From: CAZFDE01 sp964517795
Lineage (GTDB): Bacteria; Planctomycetota; Phycisphaerae; Sedimentisphaerales; Anaerobacaceae
Assembly: GCA_964517795.1 (NCBI GenBank)
Contig: CAZFDE010000008.1
Coordinates: 1 to 62,418 of the forward strand
Length of the DNA stretch: 62,418 nt
Reading direction: 5' to 3'
Shown here piece after piece: positions 53,064 through 61,330 of the stretch. Position numbers and translations under genes: made by a program. How positions within the stretch are numbered: the stretch's first letter is position 1; each line of letters opens with the position of its first letter. Under the pieces are notes generated by a model. It saw only the letters and a list, made by a program, of their open reading frames with translations. It was not told where the DNA came from and searched no databases.

Positions 53064-53150
53064 GGAGAGGGCGGGATTCGAACCCGCGGTAGGGACAAGC
53101 CCTACACAGCCTTTCCAAGGCTGCTCGATAAGCCACTCCGACACCTCTCC
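53064..53150 (-). tRNA. tRNA-Ser (anticodon GGA)
   Basis: The minus strand folds as an 87-base class II tRNA. The acceptor arms are GGAGAGG and CCTCTCC, the anticodon loop region reads CTTGGAAAG, giving anticodon GGA (reads UCC/UCU), the variable arm is long (TGTAGGGCTTGTCCCTACC), and the T arm contains GGTTCGAATCC. CCA is not encoded. A translated frame running through it on the other strand is spurious. Confidence 0.96.
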
Positions 53151-53217
53151 ATTGTTCGTCGTTTGTGTTTCGTTATTCGGGATTCGTGGTTCGCGGACGG
53201 TTCCCGAACGAACAATG
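53150..53217. repeat. Inverted repeat in front of tRNA-Ser
   Basis: CATTGTTCGT (53150-53159) and ACGAACAATG (53208-53217) are perfect inverted copies. The 48 bases between them are degenerate TTCG-rich units. The repeat abuts the 5' end of the tRNA on the minus strand, where its promoter should be. Its role is unknown. Confidence 0.5.
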
Positions 53218-53306
53218 TTATCAGCGGGTATTTTAGGGGATTTTTGGGATTTGTCCAGTGTTATTGTGTGCCGGCCTGTGGTATAATCGCATCAAAAGTG
53301 AAACTT

Positions 53307-53483
53307 AGCATCTAACAAAATGACTTTAGATTCAAGCGGCTTATTTTCCGCCCGGCGGCGTTGTCGGGCGCAAAATCGTCCTCAACGTAGCTTCGGCTAC
53401 GCCTGCGGCAATTTTGACCCTGCCGCCTTGCCGGGTCGAAAAAACGCTCACTTTCGGTCTAAAAACTCATTCTGTTAGAAGCT
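53307..53483. repeat. 177-base fold-back (imperfect palindromic) element
   Basis: Two arms of about 85 bases are imperfect inverted copies meeting at a GTAGC-TTCG-GCTAC hairpin at 53388-53401. The outer ends TCTAACA (left) and TGTTAGA (right) also pair. It lies in the leader of the small membrane protein gene, ending just before its ribosome site. It could be a REP-like or fold-back mobile element, an attC-like site (the ends resemble attC cores but length exceeds the usual 57-141 bases), or a large RNA hairpin. Confidence 0.65.
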
Positions 53484-53501
53484 CTTGAAAGGAGGCTCGA
53501 T

Positions 53502-53855
53502 ATGAGCGACGAACTCAAAAAGATCATGGAGGGGGTCGAGGACCCAAAGGAAAACTCGTTTTCAACGATGTTCAGCGATTTCTACAACCGCAAGATGACC
53601 CCGATTGTGGTCTTCACCTGGGCCTGGTCGATCATCATTATTGTTATTGCTGTCTGGTCGGCCGTGCGGTTCTCCGACTCGCAAAAGATCAAAGACCAGA
53701 TCATGTTCGCGGCGATCTTTATCTGCGCGGTAAGCTGGATAAACCTGATGAAAATCTGGGCATGGCAGATGATCCACCGCAACAGCATCAAACGCGATAT
53801 CCGGCGCCTCCAGCGGTGTGTCGCCGAACTGGCACAGATTGTCGAGCGTAAATAG
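53502..53855 (+). CDS. Small membrane protein with two helices, unknown function
   Basis: The 117-residue protein starts after a strong AAAGGAGG. It has an acidic/basic N-terminal tail (1-33), helices at about 35-55 (VVFTWAWSIIIIVIAVWSA) and 67-87 (IMFAAIFICAVSWINLMKIW), then a basic, coiled-coil-like C-terminus. I recognise no family; planctomycete genomes often have such proteins. The large fold-back element occupies its leader. It ends one base from the MTHFR fusion gene on the other strand. Confidence 0.75.
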   Translation: MSDELKKIMEGVEDPKENSFSTMFSDFYNRKMTPIVVFTWAWSIIIIVIAVWSAVRFSDSQKIKDQIMFAAIFICAVSWINLMKIWAWQMIHRNSIKRDIRRLQRCVAELAQIVERK

Positions 53856-53856
53856 A

Positions 53857-56295
53857 TCAGCCGGCTTTTTTCTTCTGGTTGGCCTGCAGGAACTGGGCCA
53901 TTTCTTCTTCGGCGACGACTTTGGTGTTGTCGGAGCCGTCGATCTTAGCGACCGATTCAACCAGTCGTACCAAATCCGCCGCTGCCGGCAGCATGCCGAA
54001 TTTGTGCGAAGGATTCACCACGCCGGCGTCCAGTCCGCATTTCATGGCCGCATCGACATACGCCCGGCAAATGCCGATCGTGCGGCCGGGCATTCCGATA
54101 CAGCTGATCACAACATTAGCCGAGAGGTGTACCCCTTTGAGCTTGCGGCTGGAACGAATCTTTTTCATGGTTTCAAAACTGATATAGGTCTTGCTGGTGA
54201 TGCCCGACTCGGTGGGGATGTCTTTGACCAGCGGCACGGCCGGAACCTCGAAAACCATCTGTTTCGGTGAAAAGCCGTAAGATTTAGCTTTCTCGGCGAT
54301 TCGCAACGCCTGGCTGAACATGTCATCGATGGCGGATCTGGCGTTGGTGCCGTCGTATTCAGTGCTGAGCCTGCATGTAAAATCAAAATCCCAGTGTTTT
54401 CGCAGCTTAAACAAAGCGTCGGCGTTGCGTTCGGTAATCCCGCACAGCATCGGCCGGCCTATTTGCTGATCGGTATCGTACCACCGCTTGAGATTCTCGT
54501 GCAGCACCGCTTCGTGTTCGCTGTTGATGCAGATCGGCGTCTCACAGGTCGCCTGGATCAGGTCAACGTATCCGCCCATCATTTTGGATATTTCATCGGG
54601 ATTGCTGCTGAGGCTGTCGAGATAAACGGCGATAAAGTCCGCGCCGTCGTAGCTTTGCACCTCGATCAAGGATTTCAGATACTGGACCTGCGGCGATGCC
54701 TCATTCATTTCGCCCGTATCCTTGACCTGTTTCATAATCGCACCGACCTTGGGGATTGCGGCGTTGATCGATTCGCCGATACTCAAAAGCGGATTGGCCT
54801 TGGTGTGGTCGCGGCCGAACAGGTAGTTCAGGATCGATGAGGTGTGCTCCAGTTCGACCATGCGCGGGGGATTGATGATCTGTCGAAGTTTGGTCAGGCC
54901 GCCGTTTTCCGCCGCGGCCGCATCGTAGATTCGCTCGCCGATACAGATCCGCTCCAGATTATTGCCGCAATAGCCGTCCACGGTCGCATCGCCGCATGGG
55001 GCGTTGTCCATCCCTTTCTCGCAGCCGCCGATCGTGCACAGGCTGAAATTCTCCGGCAGGAAACAATCGCCGCACTCCTCGCATTCGAACAACAGGTACT
55101 TGAAGCTCTTTTCCGAAGCGTTGAACAATTTATAGATGCAGCCCTTGTTCTTTTCGGTGCCCAATATCTTCATGACCTTGGCGAAAATATGAAATCCGCG
55201 GTAGTCGGAATCGAGAATCGCCCGGTGCATGAAATTAAAGAATTTGTGATTGAGGGTCTTTTTCTGGGTTGTTAACGCGACCTGCCAGCCGTTCTCATCG
55301 TACAGGTAAAACGTCTCTTTCGCGGGCCAGTAGAGATTGTCTTTGTATTGCTCCCACTCGGTGCCGATCTCGGCGGCTCGGGCGAGGATCTTCTTGAAAA
55401 CCTCAAAATCATGTACACCGCCGAGGTCCACGCCGGCCGCACCCATCGCCCGGTACATCGCGATTTGCTGGGCCGCCCGTTCCATGTGTTCTTCGAACGT
55501 TTCTTTTTGAAGCTGTTCCAGAAATTCATCGCTGACAAAACAACCCGGCAGCTTGATATCGTGCATCAGCCGCGGGGCAGGATTCGTCGTGGTCAAAAAA
55601 TACACATTGCCGATGACCGGTGTGTCGATGTGATAGTGCTGCATGTACTGGAACAGTTCGAGTGACTTTCGCCAGTCCCAACCGACCTGCGTGATGATAA
55701 ACTCAGCGCCGCTGCGGATCTTCTTTTCCATCTTGTAATACTGCTGCATCTGCGAGGCTTCTGTATATTTGAATTGCGAAACCGCTGCACCGGGGCAGAA
55801 CTGGTGGACCTTATCGACATTTTCGGGCTTGGTCTTGATGAAGGCATCGTTATTGATTTTCTTCATCAGAGCAAGCATTCCGATCGCCTCCAGTTCGAAA
55901 ATACCCTTGGCCGAGGCGGGCTTGTCACCGGTCAGGACCAGAATACTCTCGACATTCATCTGTCGGTATCCGACCAGCGCACTGATCAGGCCGTCGCTGT
56001 TTCGGTCCTTACAGCTAATATGCGGAATAAAATCCAGGTCGCCCAACAGGTCCTTCATCTTCAGTGTGGTCAGAACATCCGAAGGATTGATGTTAGCCAC
56101 GCCGCCCGGATTTTCCGGCAGAGTGATACCCACGAAATCAAAATCGTCCGGGATCGCTGTCGCATCGGTCTCTTTGTAGCTTTGCATAAAATGTTCGATC
56201 GGTTTGAAATTGTAGTTGGGCCCGCCGGTTAACTCGGCGACGATGATGAACTTATTTCCATCTTTGATCTGGCGGCTGAATCGTTTTTGTGCCAT
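53857..56295 (-). CDS. Triple fusion: methylenetetrahydrofolate reductase, MetV-like domain, pterin-binding methyltransferase
   Basis: The 812-residue protein has three parts. Residues about 1-330 are MetF-type methylene-THF reductase (FIIVAELTGGPNYN, HISCKDRNSDGL, GDKP). Residues about 330-480 are an MTHFR_C/MetV-like domain with a Cys cluster: CEECGDC, a CTIGGC and PCGDAT/GYCG, likely binding iron-sulfur or zinc. Residues about 495-790 are a pterin-binding barrel like AcsE methyl-THF:corrinoid methyltransferase and MetH (LLSIGESINAAI, HLSANVVISCIGMPGR, KCGLDAGVVNPSHKFG). Together they could reduce methylene-THF to methyl-THF and pass the methyl to a corrinoid protein, or the reverse. The start has AAAGGAG upstream. 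Confidence 0.9.
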   Translation of the reverse strand: MAQKRFSRQIKDGNKFIIVAELTGGPNYNFKPIEHFMQSYKETDATAIPDDFDFVGITLPENPGGVANINPSDVLTTLKMKDLLGDLDFIPHISCKDRNSDGLISALVGYRQMNVESILVLTGDKPASAKGIFELEAIGMLALMKKINNDAFIKTKPENVDKVHQFCPGAAVSQFKYTEASQMQQYYKMEKKIRSGAEFIITQVGWDWRKSLELFQYMQHYHIDTPVIGNVYFLTTTNPAPRLMHDIKLPGCFVSDEFLEQLQKETFEEHMERAAQQIAMYRAMGAAGVDLGGVHDFEVFKKILARAAEIGTEWEQYKDNLYWPAKETFYLYDENGWQVALTTQKKTLNHKFFNFMHRAILDSDYRGFHIFAKVMKILGTEKNKGCIYKLFNASEKSFKYLLFECEECGDCFLPENFSLCTIGGCEKGMDNAPCGDATVDGYCGNNLERICIGERIYDAAAAENGGLTKLRQIINPPRMVELEHTSSILNYLFGRDHTKANPLLSIGESINAAIPKVGAIMKQVKDTGEMNEASPQVQYLKSLIEVQSYDGADFIAVYLDSLSSNPDEISKMMGGYVDLIQATCETPICINSEHEAVLHENLKRWYDTDQQIGRPMLCGITERNADALFKLRKHWDFDFTCRLSTEYDGTNARSAIDDMFSQALRIAEKAKSYGFSPKQMVFEVPAVPLVKDIPTESGITSKTYISFETMKKIRSSRKLKGVHLSANVVISCIGMPGRTIGICRAYVDAAMKCGLDAGVVNPSHKFGMLPAAADLVRLVESVAKIDGSDNTKVVAEEEMAQFLQANQKKKAG

Positions 56296-56727
56296 ATCTC
56301 TACGACTCCTTTGCTAAGTCAATATCCTGTTCCGCGCACGCGAACACGGGTAAATACTTCTTATGGTTAATGTTATAATTTGTTTTGAGAGAGGGTGATA
56401 CGGTATAGAAGCCATTTTTTTATACTATATTGCTATCTGTGGCTCGGCTTTCAACGAAAAGCGTGCCAGATTCGCCTTGTGGATAACTTGTTGAAAACAA
56501 AAGTCGGATGTTGGAAATCGGATTTGCGGCCTTTTTAACAAGCAATTTCCCTGACGCAGCAAGGGATTTAAACCGGTTGCGTTTGAAACAGGGCAAAATT
56601 AATATAACTGCTTTAATAAAATAGGTTTAAGATATCAGTGTCGCTGAAGTACAATTTGCAAATGTTCGTAAGGTTATCTTATAACCTTATTTTAACTAAA
56701 CTTACATTTTCCTAACATGCAGGTCTT
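56296..56727. other. AT-rich intergenic region with a DnaA-box-like site
   Basis: No gene was found in these 432 bases. On the minus strand it contains a perfect DnaA-box-like TTATCCACA (56479-56487). A palindromic stem AAGGTTAT-CTT-ATAACCTT lies at 56670-56688, a possible weak terminator for thiE without a T-run. The MTHFR fusion promoter must lie here; a TATAAC on the minus strand near 56375 is a weak -10 candidate. No riboswitch core was recognised. It is not a convincing origin: only one perfect box and no dnaA or dnaN nearby. Confidence 0.5.
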
Positions 56728-57792
56728 TTATTGCGTGGATAAGTCGGGCGAAAATCGAACGATCTTTTCTTTCAGTGCTTTGCAGGCGGTTTTCGGGTCT
56801 TTTGCGGCCGTAACCGCCCGGCACACCGCGACCGTCCGGGCACCGGCTTCGAGTATATCTTGAATATTGGATTCGTCGATCCCCCCGATAGCAACATGAC
56901 CGAGGTTATGCGCATCGAGCATCTTGACACCGCCGGTGACGTAATCCATTCCAACCGCTTCGGCTGTCGGCTTGGTCGGCGTGGCAAACACCGGTCCCAG
57001 TGCCGCGTATGTCAACGGTTGTTGGCACGCGGCCTGTAACTGCGAAAAGCCGTGCGTACTTTTGCCGATGATCATCGGTTTTTGGATAAGCTTTTGAGCT
57101 TCCTTGGCGGGCAGATCGTTTTGGCCCAAATGCACCCCGTCCGAGTCGGCGGCAACCGCGATATCAACCCGGTCGTTGATGATACTCAGCACGTTGCCCT
57201 CGCGGCAAAGCTGTACGAATTCACTGGCCATCTCGAACCGCCGGTCATCGTCAATATTTTTGCTGCGCATCTGGATGCAATCGGCGCCGCCCTCGATGCA
57301 CGCAAGCGTCAGGGGAAAAAGCACTGCCGGCAGATCGGTTGTGATGACCACATAGAGCCTGACCCTGCTGTATTTTTCCTGCGGCTGTGCAAACACCATA
57401 ATATCTTTTTCGAGAATATACCCTGCATAGCGAAGCTGTTCGATCTGTGCGGCAACGGTTGCATCGATCGTCTGGGTCGTCTCGGCCAAAACCCGCAGCG
57501 CTTCGGGCAGACGCTTGGCCGCCGCCGTAAACGTATCCTCCAGCGATCCGCGGCTGAGTTGGTTATCCACCTTGAGCGTCGTGCCCACATCACCGCTTGT
57601 ATCACGACAAGCCAGCAGTTTGCCGTTATCGAGCTTGCCGACAGCCCCGCTCAGTTCGTGCCGCATCTGCTTGACGCGGCCGCACAGCCCCGAATGATTC
57701 AGCACGAACCGACAGTACTCCTCCATCACCCGCAGCGCCTCGCGGGCACGGTTGAAATTCGCATCGATAATTCGATAACTGCTCCGCTGCAT
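56728..57792 (-). CDS. thiE: Thiamine phosphate synthase with extra N-terminal domain
   Basis: Residues about 145-354 are ThiE, which joins HMP-diphosphate and thiazole phosphate: GGADCIQMRSKN, IINDRVDIAVAADSDGVHLGQND, GPVFATPTKPTAEAVGMDY, and AIGGID. Residues about 1-135 form an all-helical N-terminal domain (ANFNRAREALRVMEEYCRFV) known in some cyanobacterial and planctomycete ThiE proteins; its role is unclear. At 354 residues the protein is about 140 longer than plain ThiE. Its ATG overlaps the stop of the GH116 gene (TGATG), so it is translationally coupled to a secreted glycosidase, an odd pairing. No TPP riboswitch was seen directly upstream, as that is coding sequence. Confidence 0.92.
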   Translation of the reverse strand: MQRSSYRIIDANFNRAREALRVMEEYCRFVLNHSGLCGRVKQMRHELSGAVGKLDNGKLLACRDTSGDVGTTLKVDNQLSRGSLEDTFTAAAKRLPEALRVLAETTQTIDATVAAQIEQLRYAGYILEKDIMVFAQPQEKYSRVRLYVVITTDLPAVLFPLTLACIEGGADCIQMRSKNIDDDRRFEMASEFVQLCREGNVLSIINDRVDIAVAADSDGVHLGQNDLPAKEAQKLIQKPMIIGKSTHGFSQLQAACQQPLTYAALGPVFATPTKPTAEAVGMDYVTGGVKMLDAHNLGHVAIGGIDESNIQDILEAGARTVAVCRAVTAAKDPKTACKALKEKIVRFSPDLSTQ

Positions 57793-60521
57793 CAGTCCGC
57801 CTTATATGGATTCTCAATTTCAATAAACGGGATCTGTTCGGCACGCGGCAGTACCCACGGCCGTTGCGTACCGTCGATCAGCTTGTCCCAATGTTGGGAT
57901 AGATCCAGTATCAGTCCCTTACGCAAAGTGATCGCCCGAAAACGGATCGTTTTACGCTTATCCGCAGGCTTGCCGATCGGCTCGGCGATGATCGTATCGA
58001 TCTCGATATCTGCATCATCGATCATATGAGTGATCTCAAGTTTGATCGTCTTTTCGCCTTTGTCGATATCGAGCATGCCCCAGAATTTCGGCATGAAGAT
58101 CGGCAGCTTCAACTGCGTCTGGCCCGGCAATATCACCGGCGCCACATACAGTTTTTTCTCGGGCACATTCAGCCCCGACCCGGCCAGACAATCGGTCACA
58201 AACCACGTCACCGGCGCCGTCATATAGGTCACCTCGTTCACATTCCAGAGATTCTGCGTCCAGGTGTAGCCTTTTTGCAAATGCACAAGCTGAATATTTC
58301 GCATAATATCGAAACAGTCCTGCACGTAGCCGCACTGCATCCCCAGCATTGCCGTATAACTTTCCAGGTAAAACGGCCAGCATCGCGAACCGGGATTGTC
58401 GATGCCGCTGTGAATATTCAAATCGTACACCTTATTGGTGTAGTAATTCGGCGCGCTTTTGAGCGATGTCTTGAACTGCGCCAGCACGGCCGCACGCGCC
58501 ATTTCGAACGGCACAACATCACCCCATTTGCAGTAGCGGCTCACGAACTGACCGCCCAACTGCCCGGTGAACATACGATAATCCTGCGGATTCGATCCGT
58601 CCTCGTCGCAGCCGTAAGAGAAGAACCGCCCGTTCCACAGATACCGGATAAAATCCTTCTGCGTCTTCTTGAACTGCACAGCGCAATCTTGTTTCAGCGT
58701 TTCATCGCCGACCCCCTCGGCAATCACCTCGCCCGCCCGCAGCGTCGCCAGGTACATGCCCGTGATATAACTGTACAGCGGCGGATGCGAATAATCGTCA
58801 TAGGTCGTATTGCCCTGCGGAATCTGGATATCGCCCTTGATCTGATCCTTCAAATAAGCCAGGGCCTTTTTCGCGTTCTCCGCATTGGCTTTGAGGTAAT
58901 CGATATCGCCGGTCTGCTGATAATCCTTGGCAAGCTGGATCAGCCAGCCGCCGGTATTATCCAGCATCGTCCCTTTGGGCGTCGGCGTATCGCCTTTTTT
59001 ATTCGCGATCCCAATGTAGTAATGCCCGTCGAAGTGCAGAATATATCCCTCGGGATCCTGTGACGCGGCGAACTGCATCATCTCCGAGCGGTCCAGTTCG
59101 GTAAACATCTTCTGATACAGCGGATGCGAGCTGATCCGCTGGTCCATCGTGCCGGCCAGCCCGCCCATCGCCCCTTCCATAATTGTAAAATCGCCGCTGC
59201 GGTTAAGAATCGAATTGGTATAGATCACATAGCTGCTATTAATCAGCTTGAACTTGAGCCATTCCGGATACGTGCTCTCGAGGATCGGTTTTTGCCATTC
59301 AAGCGTTTGGTCGAGGATGCGCTCGCGGTTAGCGGCGGCATACGTGACCAGCGATTCGAGATCATTGAAATAATTATGAAAATAGCGGCCGAAATCGCTC
59401 GATGGGAACGTTTGGTTCGGGTGGACATCATCCGGCATCACCAATTCCGGATAGTACCACGTGATCATAAACCGGATCGTGCGGGTCTCGGCCCCCTTGA
59501 GCGAGACGTTCATCGCGATCGCACTGGCGGCCTCTTTCCTCTGCTCGGGATCGTACAGGGGTGTTTTGCCGGCGGCTTCAGAAAACTTGCCGCTGTCGCG
59601 AAATTCCTGCCATGCGGCGTCGGCGTTATCCACCGCGTAAGCGGGCAGCGCGGTAATCTCGACATCCGGCTCGTTTTCCGCGAGGATCGCCACATCGGTG
59701 AGGTAATTCTGGAACGTGGCCTTGTTAGGGATAAACGGCTTTTCGGTGAACTGCCGCACGCCCTTGTAAGTGCCGATCTCAATCGGTTCGGCATATGTCT
59801 CGACCCGATCCATCCAGCCCCAGTCGATGCGGCGGATGTGCCAGGCGGAATTTTCCTTAACGTTTTTCAACTGCTCCAGATCCTGTGCATCGGCGATTCG
59901 TCGGCCGATGATATCCTCGAACGACAGCGCGATACTGACATCCATCGGCCGGTCTTTTGGGTTGACCAGCGTCACCTCGAAAAATGCAACCGGCAGGGCC
60001 GAATCCTTGATATTGTGCGGCACCAGTCCGCTGTAGCCGTGGATCGAAACGCGGCACATCGGCTGCGGATTACGGTCATCCTCGAAACTGATCCGTGCGG
60101 CTGGAAATAGCCCGCGATACGTCGAGTGGGCGTAACCGTGCATATCGCCGTATTGTCCCTCGTCGCGCACTAATCGCCGAAGAACAGGATGATCTTCCTT
60201 GAAGTTTTTCTCCCATATCGCGAAAAAGCCCGCCCGGGTATCCTTGATCACGCCGTCCTCATGCGTACAGTTCAGGGCGATGCGCGTAAAGCGGCCGTCC
60301 GGCCCGAAACCAAAACAGCCCGTCCCGATCCCCCCTAATGGCACGCCGCTGGGGCCGATATGATCCCGCAGCGCAAGGTAGTTATACGACCCGCCGCCGC
60401 CCGAAGCGCCGCCGAAAAAGCTCGCATTGGCCGTGTCCGCACCGTAATCAACCTGCCCATTGACAGAAACACTAATCGCTGCAATGAAAACAACCGCGAA
60501 ATACCACTTCCTTAACACCAT
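57792..60521 (-). CDS. Secreted GH116-family glycosidase (GBA2-like)
   Basis: The 909-residue protein starts with a signal peptide (WYFAVVFIAAISVSVNG), after GAAGGAG. The N-terminal domain has GVPLGGIGTGCFGFGPDGRF, the hallmark of GBA2-type GH116. The helical catalytic domain has the nucleophile candidate E449 (FTIMEG) and the acid/base candidate D575 (TTYDDYS), as in known GH116 enzymes. Family activities are beta-glucosidase, beta-xylosidase and N-acetylglucosaminidase. A Gly/Ser-rich stretch after the signal peptide (FFGGASGGGGSYN) may be a linker. It works outside the cytoplasm. It is coupled to thiE downstream. Confidence 0.9.
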   Translation of the reverse strand: MVLRKWYFAVVFIAAISVSVNGQVDYGADTANASFFGGASGGGGSYNYLALRDHIGPSGVPLGGIGTGCFGFGPDGRFTRIALNCTHEDGVIKDTRAGFFAIWEKNFKEDHPVLRRLVRDEGQYGDMHGYAHSTYRGLFPAARISFEDDRNPQPMCRVSIHGYSGLVPHNIKDSALPVAFFEVTLVNPKDRPMDVSIALSFEDIIGRRIADAQDLEQLKNVKENSAWHIRRIDWGWMDRVETYAEPIEIGTYKGVRQFTEKPFIPNKATFQNYLTDVAILAENEPDVEITALPAYAVDNADAAWQEFRDSGKFSEAAGKTPLYDPEQRKEAASAIAMNVSLKGAETRTIRFMITWYYPELVMPDDVHPNQTFPSSDFGRYFHNYFNDLESLVTYAAANRERILDQTLEWQKPILESTYPEWLKFKLINSSYVIYTNSILNRSGDFTIMEGAMGGLAGTMDQRISSHPLYQKMFTELDRSEMMQFAASQDPEGYILHFDGHYYIGIANKKGDTPTPKGTMLDNTGGWLIQLAKDYQQTGDIDYLKANAENAKKALAYLKDQIKGDIQIPQGNTTYDDYSHPPLYSYITGMYLATLRAGEVIAEGVGDETLKQDCAVQFKKTQKDFIRYLWNGRFFSYGCDEDGSNPQDYRMFTGQLGGQFVSRYCKWGDVVPFEMARAAVLAQFKTSLKSAPNYYTNKVYDLNIHSGIDNPGSRCWPFYLESYTAMLGMQCGYVQDCFDIMRNIQLVHLQKGYTWTQNLWNVNEVTYMTAPVTWFVTDCLAGSGLNVPEKKLYVAPVILPGQTQLKLPIFMPKFWGMLDIDKGEKTIKLEITHMIDDADIEIDTIIAEPIGKPADKRKTIRFRAITLRKGLILDLSQHWDKLIDGTQRPWVLPRAEQIPFIEIENPYKAD

Positions 60522-60606
60522 ACATCATCTCCTTCAATTCTTAAACTGAACGTTTAAAAGTCAAAACAAACACTAACTTAGATGTAATATTAACTTAGCA
60601 CTATAT

Positions 60607-60678
60607 TGTCATTCCCGCGAAAGCGGGATTCCAGGAAGCTAAAAAACAAACTGGATGCCTGCTTTTGCAGGCATGACA
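60607..60678. repeat. Pair of inverted REP-like repeats
   Basis: Two palindromes face each other: 60607-60635 (GTCATTCCCG, GAAA, CGGGATTCCAGG) and 60651-60678 (CTGGATGCCTG, CTTTT, CAGGCATGACA). Each has TGTCAT/ATGACA and CCAG/CTGG at its ends, and 15 bases separate them, as in a BIME-type unit. The first is nearly the same as the single repeat at 7879-7907 in inverted orientation. It lies upstream of the GH116 gene, on non-coding DNA. Confidence 0.75.
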
Positions 60679-60986
60679 TTCATGTCGACCAGTTTGAGTA
60701 CTATACCAAATCGTCCGAAATCCTCAATAAGAAAAATCTGCCGCAAGTTTGCCTTGAAGGACGCCAGCGGTACGATGAACTGCAAATATATCGTCGTTAT
60801 TTACAGTCGCTGAATTGCCGATGATCTTGCTTGAAATCGAACCAACCGGCGGTACGGATTGAGAAAATGGTGATTTATGCAAACCAGCGATGTATTGTGG
60901 GCCCATTCCAATTGAGAAATTATGATAGTATTTGAGAAAACATCACTGGTCGAACCGAGTTTATGAAAACTACGATGCACTGAGGT

Positions 60987-61195
60987 TCAACGCAGGGGAA
61001 GCCTGGCAACGGATGTAAAGGTTGCGCCGTTATCCATCGTGATGTCCAATGCGAACGCACGGGGAAAATTGGCATCGGTCGAATACGTGACCGTTAAGGT
61101 GTTGGCATCTTCGTTACAGTCACACGTTATTGTAACGGCTGATTTGCAGACATAATCATACTGCAGGTGATTAAAAAGTACGTAATCGCTCTCAT
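60987..61195 (-). pseudogene. Frameshifted remnant of a secreted protein
   Basis: From ATG 61195, behind AAGAGGTG, the minus strand codes for a signal-peptide-like start (MRAITYFLITCSMIMSANQ) that meets a stop at once. The -1/+1 frame then carries on with AVTITCDCNEDANTLTVTY and ends in FTSVARLPLR plus stop. The second part matches the style of planctomycete secreted proteins (AFALDITMDNGATF). The likeliest reading is one gene broken by a frameshift and truncated early. A sequencing or assembly error cannot be ruled out. Confidence 0.55.
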
Positions 61196-61270
61196 TTTCT
61201 CATTCACCTCTTAAATCTTTTAGTATCATATATAACCAGAATTCTCGGAGAAGTCAAGGATGAAGCCAAA

Positions 61271-61306
61271 AAAAATAAAAAAAGCCGCAAATTCGAAATT
61301 TGCGGC
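61271..61306 (-). terminator. Intrinsic terminator of the right-edge gene
   Basis: GCCGCAAATT-CGA-AATTTGCGGC (61284-61306) is a perfect ten-pair stem. On the minus strand it is followed by a T-rich run of about 14 bases. It lies 24 bases past the stop of the minus-strand gene at 61331, so it should end that transcript. Confidence 0.85.
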
Positions 61307-61330
61307 CTTTTGTGTTATTTCAGATTGCTG

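Larger units (their letters stand above)
60522..61330. other. Intergenic region with repeats and a gene remnant
   Basis: This 809-base stretch has no intact gene. It holds the GH116 leader, the paired REP-like repeats (60607-60678), a stretch of unclear origin (60680-60980), a frameshifted remnant (60987-61195) and a terminator (61284-61306). A plus-strand frame through the repeats, ending at 60824, is not supported by any start signal or family match. Confidence 0.55.

Noticed and set aside
52966..53286. 106-codon plus-strand frame crossing the tRNA gene
   Set aside because: Its middle is the usual false translation of an antisense tRNA-Ser. Only its first part was kept, as a weak finding.
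53307..53483. Integron cassette array
   Set aside because: The ends resemble attC cores, but there is a single element, it is too long, the right end breaks the consensus, and there is no integrase.
56296..56727. Chromosomal replication origin
   Set aside because: Only one perfect DnaA box and no replication genes nearby; a skew test cannot be done by eye.
57052..60110. Three long plus-strand frames (325, 345 and 328 codons) opposite thiE and the GH116 gene
   Set aside because: They mirror well-supported genes; composition is His/Arg/Ile-rich, as expected of antisense frames.
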